DNA from: Chloroflexota bacterium
Lineage (GTDB): Bacteria > Chloroflexota > Anaerolineae > Anaerolineales > Villigracilaceae
Direction: 5' to 3'
DNA: 64,000 nucleotides
Assembly (NCBI GenBank): GCA_021787595.1
Contig: JAJYLQ010000010.1
Coordinates: 62,001-126,000 of the forward strand
A program made the translations under genes and the position numbers. Below, piece by piece: positions 1 through 7,739 of the stretch (position 1 is its first letter; each line of letters opens with the position of its first letter). The notes below the pieces were generated by a model. The model did no database searches, was not told the origin of the DNA, and was given only the letters and a program-made list of their open reading frames with translations.

Positions 1-96
1 TTCAAGAATGTCTATATGGCAAAGATTGTTATACCTGATAAACAAGCGTCCACCACGCTCCCCGTACTTATGAAATCAGTGAGAGTTTACAAATAA
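1..96 (+). CDS. C-terminal tail of an unknown gene cut by the window edge
   Basis: Frame 1 is open from the first base to a TAA at 94-96 and encodes 31 residues ending in a basic tail. It may be the end of a gene that begins outside the window. The fragment is too short to recognise and has no visible domain. It could equally be chance reading frame. Confidence 0.2.
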   Translation, partial: FKNVYMAKIVIPDKQASTTLPVLMKSVRVYK

Positions 97-122
97 GCAT
101 TTCCACCTCAGCCAATCATTAT

Positions 123-566
123 TCAAAAACCTACGAAATCTCCTGGTGAGATACCGACGCCAAAGGGAATGTCAATTATGAAGTTTGCATTGATGCTGCT
201 TGTGATTCGCGCTATCGCTTCTTCACCGACCATGGATTCCCTCCGGAGAGATTTTCCCAACTCGGTATTGGTCCGATCTACACGAACATCCAAGTCCAAT
301 TCCTGCGCGAGGTAGGGATCGGCGAAACAGTCACCATTACCTATGTTCTGTCCGGACTGTCACCGAACGGCGGGCGCTGGAAAGTCCATCACGATGTGCT
401 TAAGTCCACCAGGAAAAAAGCAGTCGTTATTGATATTGAAGGTGCCATCCTGAACCTAATCACTCGTAAACCTGTTCTCCCAACGCCCGAATTGTTGGAA
501 ACGTTCGATCTGATTCCACGTTCAGCAGATTTTGAGGTTCTGTCTGATAATCATTGGGGGAAATAA
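123..566 (+). pseudogene. Acyl-CoA thioesterase (thioesterase-like superfamily) with in-frame stop
   Basis: The frame ending in TAA at 564-566 reads as a hotdog-fold acyl-CoA thioesterase: DTDAKGNVNYEV near the start, then FTDHGFPPERF, GLSPNGGRWKVHHDVLK and IPRSADFEVL. Members of this family hydrolyse acyl-CoA thioesters. The conserved N-terminal strand continues upstream in the same frame (KTYEISW) but is cut by a TGA at 147-149, exactly where the family has a small or charged residue before DTDA. No in-frame ATG with a ribosome site is visible upstream, and none gives the full domain. The gene therefore looks inactivated by a point mutation, or the stop is a sequence error. The family call rests on recognisable motifs; the loss of function is inferred. 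Confidence 0.65.
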
Positions 567-596
567 TGTGCACTGATATTTCCAATCAGGATCAAA

Positions 597-800
597 ATGC
601 GAACTAATATTGTATTGGATGACAGATTGATTAAATGTGCTCAAAAACTAACCGGCATCAAGACCAAGCGCGAATTGGTGCAGATTGCTTTGCAGACTCT
701 AATCTCATTGTATGAAAAAGGCGATATCCACAATTTGCGCGGCAGGTTGAAATGGGAAGGCAACCTGCACGAACAACGCCTGTCGCGTACAAGATACTGA
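597..800 (+). CDS. VapB-family antitoxin, orphan
   Basis: This 67-residue protein has the VapB (type II antitoxin) layout. A short N-terminal beta-strand (MRTNIVLDDRLI) is followed by two helices with the ribbon-helix-helix spacing (TKRELVQIALQTLI), then the LRGRLKWEGNL tail that typically binds the VapC PIN-domain toxin. Antitoxins of this group repress their own operon and neutralise a VapC ribonuclease. No PIN-domain gene follows: the next gene is the convergent primase ending at 839, so the toxin has been lost or the pair was cut when the plasmid-like module arrived. The final residues after EGNL do not match the usual short acidic/basic end and may be altered. Confidence 0.65.
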   Translation: MRTNIVLDDRLIKCAQKLTGIKTKRELVQIALQTLISLYEKGDIHNLRGRLKWEGNLHEQRLSRTRY

Positions 801-838
801 TTCGTATTCTTGAAAACGGGGATTTTATGGCATGCATT

Positions 839-1999
839 TTAATCGGAGCCAGAGCGATTCAAGTCAACTGCAAGGTGCGAAAATATCTTTCTCCAGCGCA
901 CGGGTATCATTGTATTCTCCTGATTCATCGCAGGAGCCATCGCTTGATATACATGCTGTGCAATCCATGATCTCAAATCGCCACCAGATTTCCAGAAATC
1001 CGTGAGATCATGAGCTGGGGGCTCGATCGGCATAATGCGCTCGCTCACAGCATGCAGTTTTGAAATATAACTGCGCCCGCGCGCACCTGCCTGGTCGTCA
1101 TCATGCACGACCAGGATCGCCAGATACTTCGTCAGGAAGGCAAGGTCCAGCGAATCGAATTTTGCCTGCGCGCCGCCAATCGTACCCACATCACACAAGT
1201 CCGCAGCATATTCCCAAACCAACATCGTATCCCACTCCCCTTCCGTGAGCAGAAGGATGGGTAGATGATCCAGAAATTGCAAGCGGAATAATATGGATCT
1301 TCCGCCGTGCGGTCCACCAAACTTAACACCCTCAGCGCCATCCTGCTTTTTCCACGTACCGATATATTTTCCCAGAGTGTCATTTTGCATTGGACGGCGA
1401 ATCTTTATGTAATGAACTTTCTCATCTTGTATCCCAGAAATCACAATCCCGCGCGGCAGCCAAATCTTTTTTCCTTCCATTCCCCAGCGCTTCGGATCGT
1501 CATAAATATTCCTTGGGTTGTATCCCAATCGGAACGCACGAACGGTTTCATCCGATAATCCGCGTTCATGGTAGAGATAGGCGCGCACTTGCTCGTTGAG
1601 ATTCTTTTCAGCGAATGAAACAAACTCCATGGCGCGTTCCATCCATAATGCTGGCTGTGGTGGAGTTGGCAGTTTAGGAATAGTTTTGGTTCTAATCGGA
1701 AATGGATGAATGCCGATGCGCTCAGAGAGTTCTTTCACGGCAGTCTTGAAATCTACCTGCTTCCACGCCATATAAAAGGAAATCACATCCCCGCCGCTTG
1801 ATCCTTCAGGACAAGCCGAATGGCACTTCCATTTTCTTCCATTGTCGTAAATCACAAACGCCAGACTGGAACGATCCCCGGCATGGCGCGGCAGTGGACA
1901 ATGACTCCTCAAATGATGAGCATCATCAAAGACCGCTCCTGCTTCTTCCGCCAGAGCGATCAGTGAGATGGATTTTCGAATGGTTTCTGTGTCGTACAT
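839..1999 (-). CDS. DNA primase with CHC2 zinc finger and Toprim domain
   Basis: The 386-residue protein is a DnaG-like primase of the kind carried by plasmids and integrative elements. Residues 34-63 hold a CHC2-type zinc-binding site (C34, H39, C59, C63) for template recognition. A Toprim catalytic core follows in the second half, with the acidic motifs LLTEGEWDTML and LVVHDDDQAG that coordinate metal for primer synthesis. It is shorter than chromosomal DnaG (about 600 residues) and lacks a recognisable helicase-binding C-terminal domain. It lies downstream of the RepA-like helicase on the same strand, separated by a repeat-rich gap, so the two probably form a replication module. Confidence 0.85.
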   Translation of the reverse strand: MYDTETIRKSISLIALAEEAGAVFDDAHHLRSHCPLPRHAGDRSSLAFVIYDNGRKWKCHSACPEGSSGGDVISFYMAWKQVDFKTAVKELSERIGIHPFPIRTKTIPKLPTPPQPALWMERAMEFVSFAEKNLNEQVRAYLYHERGLSDETVRAFRLGYNPRNIYDDPKRWGMEGKKIWLPRGIVISGIQDEKVHYIKIRRPMQNDTLGKYIGTWKKQDGAEGVKFGGPHGGRSILFRLQFLDHLPILLLTEGEWDTMLVWEYAADLCDVGTIGGAQAKFDSLDLAFLTKYLAILVVHDDDQAGARGRSYISKLHAVSERIMPIEPPAHDLTDFWKSGGDLRSWIAQHVYQAMAPAMNQENTMIPVRWRKIFSHLAVDLNRSGSD

Positions 2000-2009
2000 A
2001 AGCTTCTCG

Positions 2010-2106
2010 CTGCACGAGTCTCACGAGTCGCAGGAGTCTCATCACTTTTGAGTGTCCCCCCTCAACACACCGTGAAACTGTGGAACTCGTGAGACTCCTG
2101 GGACTC
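2010..2106. repeat. Inverted GAGTC-rich repeat between helicase and primase genes (possible origin)
   Basis: The gap between the two replication genes is built from GAGTC/GACTC units. GAGTCGCAGGAGTCTCA at 2025-2041 is mirrored by TGAGACTCCTGGGACTC at 2090-2106, giving 17-base arms with one mismatch. A further unit (GAGTCTCACGAGT, 2016-2028) is mirrored by ACTCGTGAGACTC at 2085-2097. The position beside a primase and a replicative-type ATPase makes an iteron-like origin or a structured regulatory leader plausible. No AT-rich unwinding region is obvious, so the origin role is inferred. Confidence 0.45.
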
Positions 2107-2113
2107 TTGGCAT

Positions 2114-3370
2114 TCAAGCTTCCTCCGGAACTTCCACTTTCTCATCCCATTTCCAAGAATTGCCCTTGGACCTTCTTCCCAACGTATTAGAGATATTGCC
2201 TCCCAGTTCATCACGTGCCCGAAAGATCATGGTGCGGTTGAAACCGTGTTCCGCGCCCATCGCCAGCACTTCTTTCACTTTTATCCCCTCGGGCGTGGAG
2301 CACAACAAATCTTCCAGCCATTCCTTGCACTCATCCAGTTGGGTAGGCTCGCGATATTCACGCGGTGCATTAAGATCCCATTGGAGTTTGGCACCATCTG
2401 GATACAAACGTTCGAAGGTAAAGCCTAATGGCTTGGGATAGGCACCCAGATTGTTCTTCAGCACTTTGAGTTCGCGCGGTCCGTTTGGGTCGAATTCCGG
2501 TCCAGTCTGAACCACATGCAATCCCATCACGACGCGCGCCTGCTGGGTGATGTATCCCGAACCGCTTAAATCCTCCATTCCCAAATCCACATTCATCATG
2601 CGACCACCACCGCTAGGCGGTTTGCGGATGTGATGCACGAGCACCAGCCCGCAGTTCGCCCAGCCTGCGAGACGCACCAGATACCCCACCAGCTCGCGCA
2701 GATCTTCTACATTGTTCTGCCCGCGGCTATGAACCGATGAGAGTGAATCGATGATGATCAATTCCGGCTTGAGCGCGGCCGCCATCTCCGTGAGCCGATC
2801 TTGATATTTGGGCAGGCTGAGATCGATCATCTCGCCCGGATCCGAGAGCATCAGGTACAACTTGCTTTGATCCATGGCATAGTGATCGGTGCGTTCCTTG
2901 AGGATCTGCGGCACGGATTCTGCATCCACATACACCACATTGGCGCCGGGCCGCATGATCTTCGATCCATCCGGAAAGCCTTTGTTGTGGATGATGCGAT
3001 AGGATAAATCAGTCGCCACAAAGGATTTGCCGCTGCCTTGCGATGCTCCCAGTACAGAAATCAAGCCGCGCGGGATCCAGCCTTTCCAGACCCACTCGAT
3101 GGGCGGCAAGGTATCGGCGATATCCTTGAGCGATGGAATAGATGGCACATAGCCTGGACGCGTTCCGAGAATAGCTTGCAGGATTTCCTTTTGCTCGGGG
3201 AGGTGGGTAGTAGCTTTATACAACGCATCCTGCTCGTGTCCAGGTGTGGCAGAGGCGATGGCATTCCAACACACGAGCCAGGGCTGAGACAAGAAACGCA
3301 CATCGGCTTGAGTGGGGAAACCGGCCAGACGGTCTGCGATCAACTGCACTTGCATGCGTTGTGTCAACAT
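2114..3370 (-). CDS. RepA-like AAA ATPase (RecA-fold replicative helicase type)
   Basis: This is a RecA-fold ATPase of the AAA_25/RepA group, related to hexameric replication helicases of mobilisable plasmids. A Walker A motif (GASQGSGKSF) lies near residue 110, a Walker B-type strand (ELIIIDSLSS) near residue 205, and a conserved VLVHHIRKP segment after it. The C-terminal 70 residues look like a small winged-helix tail. I chose the ATG at 3370 because a GGGGA ribosome site lies just upstream; a GTG at 3394 would add eight residues but has no such site. With the primase downstream it suggests that the element encodes its own replication start. Confidence 0.8.
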   Translation of the reverse strand: MLTQRMQVQLIADRLAGFPTQADVRFLSQPWLVCWNAIASATPGHEQDALYKATTHLPEQKEILQAILGTRPGYVPSIPSLKDIADTLPPIEWVWKGWIPRGLISVLGASQGSGKSFVATDLSYRIIHNKGFPDGSKIMRPGANVVYVDAESVPQILKERTDHYAMDQSKLYLMLSDPGEMIDLSLPKYQDRLTEMAAALKPELIIIDSLSSVHSRGQNNVEDLRELVGYLVRLAGWANCGLVLVHHIRKPPSGGGRMMNVDLGMEDLSGSGYITQQARVVMGLHVVQTGPEFDPNGPRELKVLKNNLGAYPKPLGFTFERLYPDGAKLQWDLNAPREYREPTQLDECKEWLEDLLCSTPEGIKVKEVLAMGAEHGFNRTMIFRARDELGGNISNTLGRRSKGNSWKWDEKVEVPEEA

Positions 3371-3460
3371 ACGTTTCCCCAAATCTCTTCGCACAACAAA
3401 TTGCTGCTAAAATCTGTGCTAGAATATTTGCAGATAGACGCCACCTCAGCGTCATGTTTG

Positions 3461-3489
3461 ATCACCGCCGATCTGCATTCGGCGGTGAT
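3461..3489. repeat. Perfect hairpin between integrase and helicase genes
   Basis: Arms ATCACCGCCGA (3461-3471) and TCGGCGGTGAT (3479-3489) are perfectly complementary over 11 bases around a 7-base loop. It lies just downstream of the minus-strand recombinase gene. In that direction it has no T-run after it, so an intrinsic terminator is doubtful. A recombinase or replication protein site is an alternative. Confidence 0.4.
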
Positions 3490-3515
3490 TGCTTTTCTAT
3501 TCATAAGTTCTCCTT

Positions 3516-4436
3516 TTAGTTTTCTTCAAGTTGTTCCACGGCAGCTTCCAAATCATTCAGATCCGGTGTGATATACATGCGTGTGGTGTTGAGGCTGGAG
3601 TGTCCCAAGAGCATGGCAATCTTCTCCAAACCCACACCGCGGTTCGCCAAGTTTTTTGCAAAGCTATGTCTTAACATATGAGGAGTCAGTTCATCCAAGC
3701 CAGCCTGCTGGGCATAGCGCTGCAAGATCCGTTGAATGGATCTCCCGCTTATCCCGTCCTCATTGGAATCCTCCACCGCTACCCACAGAAAGGAATTGTT
3801 AATGGAGGGCCGCACTGCCAGCCACTCTTCCACGGCTTTGCGCGCATCGATGTTAAGGGGGATGACTCTTTCCTTGTTGCCTTTCCCATGCCGCACGAGC
3901 ACCGACCCGCGGCGATCCGAGATCTCCACATCGCGCAATTCGAGCGAAGTTACTTCGCTCAAGCGCAGCCCGGTATGCAGCATAAAGAGCGTGAGCGATC
4001 CATCCCGGCGGCGGGTAACCCAGCGCTTGGGATAACGCAGTTTGGAAATCTGCAGATCTTTTTCTATCGCTCGCAGCAGCGCGTACTGCTGCTTCCGATC
4101 CAGCCAGTGCGGCGCGGCGGGAGTCTGCTGAACTGACTTTAGTTTCTCGGTGGGATCCAATGTGATCTGCTTGGTATGCTGCCCCCAACGCATCAAGGCA
4201 GCTAATGACGCCAATTTGCGATTTACGGAACTGGCTTTGAGGCCCTGTTCTTTTTGCAGATGCTCGCGGTAGGCGCGCAGATCGATCGGCGTCACGCTTG
4301 CGAGTGCAAACGCTTCACGGTTATGTTTCTCGAACCAATCCATGAAGAGACGCACATCCGCGAGGTAGCCGCGGATCGTGAGCGCCGAGAGATCGTCACT
4401 TTGAAGATACGAGTTGAAATCAGAAAGCACATCCAT
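3516..4436 (-). CDS. Tyrosine recombinase, XerC/XerD type
   Basis: This 306-residue protein has an N-terminal SAM-like core-binding domain (about residues 3-90) and a C-terminal catalytic domain. The full tyrosine-recombinase signature is visible: R158 in HTGLRLSEV, a lysine near 185-188 in HGKGNKERVI, H253-x-x-R256 in HMLRHSFA, H279 in LLGHSS and nucleophile Y288 in TTRMYI. It breaks and rejoins DNA without external energy. Its place in the plasmid-like module suggests either integration of the element or resolution of multimers. A purine-rich ribosome site (AGGAAGGA) precedes the ATG. It could be an integrase acting at a tRNA gene, consistent with the tRNA remnant at 11750-11791. Confidence 0.92.
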   Translation of the reverse strand: MDVLSDFNSYLQSDDLSALTIRGYLADVRLFMDWFEKHNREAFALASVTPIDLRAYREHLQKEQGLKASSVNRKLASLAALMRWGQHTKQITLDPTEKLKSVQQTPAAPHWLDRKQQYALLRAIEKDLQISKLRYPKRWVTRRRDGSLTLFMLHTGLRLSEVTSLELRDVEISDRRGSVLVRHGKGNKERVIPLNIDARKAVEEWLAVRPSINNSFLWVAVEDSNEDGISGRSIQRILQRYAQQAGLDELTPHMLRHSFAKNLANRGVGLEKIAMLLGHSSLNTTRMYITPDLNDLEAAVEQLEEN

Positions 4437-4453
4437 TTTTATTCATCCTTCCT

Positions 4454-5869
4454 CTACCAAAACTCGGGCCGGCCCAGACCAATATCCTGGGCATACTCAA
4501 AGAGCGCCCATAACACCCAACCGAGCGCCCTCTCGCCATTCACCTGCTCCTCAATCGTCATTTGCTGGTTCCGTTCGATTCTGCAAAACACTTCGAAATC
4601 GCGCGGTTCCTCATCCGAAATCCTCGGGTAAACCGTGAGCAAGCCCCTCCCGGACCAGCCATAATAGGCTAGAAAGCGGCGGATCACGATCCCCATCCGA
4701 TGCAGGATGTTCTGCTGGCTCCACACTATCCGGCCCTGGTTGAAATGAATGGCTTGATTGAGACTAGCGCGAAACTTCGGATGCCGGTCCAGGTATTCCC
4801 GCAGCAAGTAAATGGCGGCGATGGGTTGGGTGCTCAATCGGCCTCTGCCAAAATGAGCCTTATAGATCACGGTCACCAGTTCAAACATGTCAAAATTGGG
4901 TCTAAGAATTTCCTCTCCGGCTGTTTCCTCGAAACGCTGCCCGAGGGCCGATAACAGCACGAGATCATCGGAGACCAGCTGGTTCTCGCGAAATGCGGAG
5001 ATCATCTCGGATACTTTCGCCATGGCTGGTGATGTGCTGCCGCGTTCCGCCTCTAGTTCCGTCCAACGATCCGAGAGTTCCGCTTCCCATTCAGACGAAT
5101 CCAGAAAGTGCTTTAAGGGCAGGGCCAGGAGTCGAAAATTCAACTCCTCGCCCATCTCGTTTTGAACCTGCAGCATGGCTGTTTGCCAGATCAAAACTGT
5201 CCGATCGAATTCGCGTCCTGGCTTGACATTGATCAGCATGCGCACTTCCTTCAAGCACATGGCGCTGGCTGAACTGGCAAAGAATTGATGGTGGTGTGCC
5301 ACGCTTTCCTTGATACGTTCCAGCAAGGCTGACTTGGCTTCCTGCTCCACTTCGATCAGAAAACTTTTGCCGCTTGCGAGAGTGATTTGATGATCGGGTC
5401 TGAGAATCTTTGCATCCCCATACGAAATCGTCCGGTCCGTTGAGATCTGGATGCCAGAGCGTTCGGCCAGGATATGCACGGATACCATCGAAAGCACATG
5501 GGCAACGGCCTTATCATCTTCCGCTAAACCGAAGGCATGCGCATCGGGAAATCCAAGTTGGCGCAGGAGCTTTGCGCCGCCCTCTGCCAATATATAAATG
5601 GCGGAGGGTCGATTCGATTCACTCGGCCGCCTAATCGTTTTCAGCAAGCGGCTAATCAGCGGAGAACCATCCAATGTGAATTCGGCCAGCCGGTCCAGCC
5701 CGCGCACTAATTTATCGCGGGTTATTCCTATGGCATCCTTCATCTGGGTCATATCTGCGATCCCTTTGACTCCCAGCAGCTTCAAAGTGGCCCTCCAGCG
5801 TCCATCCGGCATGGCACTATCCAATGCACTCATCAATTCCTCGGGGGAGGCGAAGTGGGTATGGGTCAT
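4454..5869 (-). CDS. Replication-relaxation-like protein
   Basis: The 471-residue protein resembles the replication-relaxation family found on plasmids and integrative elements. An N-terminal winged-helix region (about 20-110) ends in IYILAEGGAKLLRQLG. It is followed by a nuclease-like strand pattern, LRPDHQITLASGKSFLIEVEQ, similar to the PD...(F)xxEVD motif of that family. The C-terminal half has no recognised domain. Such proteins are proposed to act in nicking or initiating transfer and replication, but the activity is not well established. Its start overlaps the preceding small gene by four bases (ATGA), so the two are co-translated. The family assignment is tentative. Confidence 0.55.
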   Translation of the reverse strand: MTHTHFASPEELMSALDSAMPDGRWRATLKLLGVKGIADMTQMKDAIGITRDKLVRGLDRLAEFTLDGSPLISRLLKTIRRPSESNRPSAIYILAEGGAKLLRQLGFPDAHAFGLAEDDKAVAHVLSMVSVHILAERSGIQISTDRTISYGDAKILRPDHQITLASGKSFLIEVEQEAKSALLERIKESVAHHHQFFASSASAMCLKEVRMLINVKPGREFDRTVLIWQTAMLQVQNEMGEELNFRLLALPLKHFLDSSEWEAELSDRWTELEAERGSTSPAMAKVSEMISAFRENQLVSDDLVLLSALGQRFEETAGEEILRPNFDMFELVTVIYKAHFGRGRLSTQPIAAIYLLREYLDRHPKFRASLNQAIHFNQGRIVWSQQNILHRMGIVIRRFLAYYGWSGRGLLTVYPRISDEEPRDFEVFCRIERNQQMTIEEQVNGERALGWVLWALFEYAQDIGLGRPEFW

Positions 5870-6108
5870 CGTCGCTCCAAGTGATGGTGAGAGTGTTCGG
5901 GCACTAACTTGGCGCGAGATCGGGCGCGCTCACCCAATCCCTGCGCCAGGATCTCTCCAGCGCGGGCCGCGTCCAGACCGTCTTCGATAGCCATCAAGGT
6001 TTCGGTGATGACCTCCGGCCAATCCCGGCTGAGCGGCTCGAGCAGAATCTGAATGGTATGCCAGGTGAATGGATCGAGATTGTGTTTGTTGGCTGTAGTC
6101 GATATCAT
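5866..6108 (-). CDS. Small protein of unknown function, co-translated with the next gene
   Basis: I chose the ATG at 6108 because AAGGAG lies seven bases upstream. The resulting 80-residue protein is mostly helical, with a central segment (TWHTIQILLEPLSRDWPEVITETL) and a basic C-terminus rich in Arg and His. The stop codon overlaps the start of the 471-residue gene. No family is recognised. It may be a small accessory DNA-binding partner of the downstream replication-relaxation-like protein. Confidence 0.6.
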   Translation of the reverse strand: MISTTANKHNLDPFTWHTIQILLEPLSRDWPEVITETLMAIEDGLDAARAGEILAQGLGERARSRAKLVPEHSHHHLERR

Positions 6109-6209
6109 TTCTTTTCTCCTTTTAACCGGGTAGGACCACACCTCAATAAGTAATCCGCTTAAGGCGCCCAGTCTTTAGTTAATTAATGAGGTTATTGAGG
6201 TGAAGGCTA

Positions 6210-6785
6210 TTAGAGGCTTTCCTTGAGCATCTGAAGTTGTGCATCCAGATCGGCAATGATCCTGTTCTGATCTGAGATGGATTGATGGAGTTTCTTCTTT
6301 TCCTGAATTTCCTTTTGCAACTTTATTTCCAACTCTTCCTTCTCTTTTCTGAGTCTCTCCAGTTCTACTGAAGTCTTCGTTTTCAGATCATTCAACTCAA
6401 CGGAGATGCTGCGCAGCGCCTCGTTATGCTTCGATTCGAGTTTTTCAATTCTCTGCGCGAAACCATTGCTCAGCGATTCCCCAATTTCGCTGGCGGTGTC
6501 CGCAGTGAAATAGTTCTTCGATTTTTCCACCTGTTCACTAGCCTCCTTGAATAGTTCCGGCCAGGGTTCTTGAAAGGCTTGGAGCAAAGCAAAGATCACT
6601 TTCAGCTGGAGATTCTGAATCTGTTCTTCGGGAATTTCTTTATGTTTCATATACATGCTGTATCCGATATTTCCTATGTACGACCAACGTATTTCAAAAT
6701 ACATTTTCCAAAGCTGCTGCTTCACAAAATCAGCGAGCTGTTTTCTGGTGCGCTCAAAAAAGCTGTTCATGGCACGGGTACTCAT
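6210..6785 (-). CDS. Coiled-coil protein of unknown function
   Basis: The 191-residue protein has a folded N-terminal half (about 1-100) with aromatic-rich helices, then a long charged heptad pattern from about residue 105 to the end (ERLRKEKEELEIKLQKEIQ and similar), predicted to form a parallel coiled coil. No signal peptide or membrane span is visible. It lies between the ParM/ParR region and the integrase on the same strand. A structural or partition accessory role is possible but unsupported. Confidence 0.6.
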   Translation of the reverse strand: MSTRAMNSFFERTRKQLADFVKQQLWKMYFEIRWSYIGNIGYSMYMKHKEIPEEQIQNLQLKVIFALLQAFQEPWPELFKEASEQVEKSKNYFTADTASEIGESLSNGFAQRIEKLESKHNEALRSISVELNDLKTKTSVELERLRKEKEELEIKLQKEIQEKKKLHQSISDQNRIIADLDAQLQMLKESL

Positions 6786-6880
6786 TCAGTCTATTCTCCA
6801 GGTCAATCTTCCTGCCGGCGAATTGCCGCTGGCTGGCAGGGTTGACGCTGCACGCTCACAACCATCGAACGACCGCAGAA

Positions 6881-7309
6881 TCAACCTTTGCTCCCCTGCC
6901 ATGCGTGCGTGACTTTGGCTGTGATCAGGTTAACGTGATCCTCGGTATGTTCAAAATTTAGCAGCATGGCGGTCTGGATTCCGTAACCTAGAAACTGGGC
7001 GATTTTGATCATAGGGGCTCTAAAATCGTCCAGCGTTCGAACATTTTTATGGATTACCCACACGGCAACTCGTTGGTCTACGAGGACCCAAAAATTCTTT
7101 CCAAAATTTACGTGGTTGACGTACACAAAATTGCGCGATGCGACATGGGCTTGGCGATCAATCGCGCACAGGGTCCGTGCCAACAATCCCGCGATCGCAT
7201 CTGCATGTTGCAGGCCCTCGTTCTCCACCTGCCATAGTAACGAATTCTGGAAGAGGAACGCAATATCGCTCACTATTTCATTCGGATCGGCATTGTTTCT
7301 GAAGGTCAT
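6881..7309 (-). CDS. Unknown protein, possibly a degenerate GxxExxY-type nuclease fold
   Basis: The ATG at 7309 is supported by GGAG seven bases upstream and gives 142 residues; longer starts lack a ribosome site. The pattern of a central hydrophobic strand (FWVLVDQRVAVWVI), a helix (APMIKIAQFLGY) and a terminal AMLLNFEH strand resembles the GxxExxY/PD-(D/E)XK group, which ends in GLLINF. The acidic and lysine residues needed for catalysis (D...ExK) are replaced here (V...WxIxH), so if the fold is right the enzyme is dead. The similarity is by eye only. The gene follows the 38-residue gene at 7321-7437 with an 11-base gap. Confidence 0.5.
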   Translation of the reverse strand: MTFRNNADPNEIVSDIAFLFQNSLLWQVENEGLQHADAIAGLLARTLCAIDRQAHVASRNFVYVNHVNFGKNFWVLVDQRVAVWVIHKNVRTLDDFRAPMIKIAQFLGYGIQTAMLLNFEHTEDHVNLITAKVTHAWQGSKG

Positions 7310-7320
7310 TCTTGTACTCC

Positions 7321-7437
7321 TTACCGAGTTCTGACATCGAGAGCGGCTGCGATCATTTCCATGACCGCCTGGCGCTGGGCGAGGCTGCACTGGTACGCCT
7401 CTTCTTGTGTGTTGTCTCGATCGGTTGATTTACTCAT
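7321..7437 (-). CDS. Very small protein (38 residues)
   Basis: An ATG at 7437 preceded by AAGGAG opens a 38-codon frame that starts MSKSTDRDNTQEEAYQ and ends ALDVRTR, with a TAA at 7321-7323. The next gene's ribosome site starts within two bases of this stop, which argues for an operon position rather than a chance frame. The protein is hydrophilic and helical, without signal or membrane segment. No family is recognised. Confidence 0.5.
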   Translation of the reverse strand: MSKSTDRDNTQEEAYQCSLAQRQAVMEMIAAALDVRTR

Positions 7438-7505
7438 TTCAATTCAGTCTCCTTTTAGGTTTGATTTATCGGAACCAAAAAATGAACGGATTTATTGGTT
7501 CCGAT

Positions 7506-7739
7506 TTATTTCAGAAAGTCCAGGATGGCCTCGTTGAGCTCATCATCCTGAGAATTGCTGCCGGTGGCCGGCTGTTGCATCCCGCCGGATCGCAGCGCCG
7601 ATTTGACCGCCGAGGCGCGTCTGCGCGGCGGGATGTGCTGTAGGAATGCAATCAGGTCCGCGTCCTGACCATCACGCAAACGCAGGTGGATGTGGCACTC
7701 CCAAGCCGGCTCGTTCGAGGCAGGCCTGCCGCGCTTCAT
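7506..7739 (-). CDS. ParR-like partition adaptor
   Basis: This 77-residue protein begins one base before the stop of the ParM gene, so the pair is translated together. Residues 14-50 (HIHLRLRDGQDADLIAFLQ, then PRRRASAVKSALRSG) match the ribbon-helix-helix style of ParR/CopG adaptors, which bind the parC centromere and cap ParM filaments. The acidic C-terminus (DDELNEAILDFLK) could be the ParM-contacting tail, by analogy with known ParR proteins. The gene order parC-like repeats, parM, parR is the classical type II partition order. Sequence similarity is weak, so context carries much of the call. Confidence 0.62.
   Translation of the reverse strand: MKRGRPASNEPAWECHIHLRLRDGQDADLIAFLQHIPPRRRASAVKSALRSGGMQQPATGSNSQDDELNEAILDFLK

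Noticed and set aside
752-970. Open frame downstream of the VapB-like gene as a possible VapC toxin
   Set aside because: It has no PIN-domain acidic residues, overlaps the antitoxin end and runs antisense to the primase gene.
3678-4136. Plus-strand frames opposite the recombinase gene
   Set aside because: They are mirror frames of a clear tyrosine recombinase with all catalytic residues in place.
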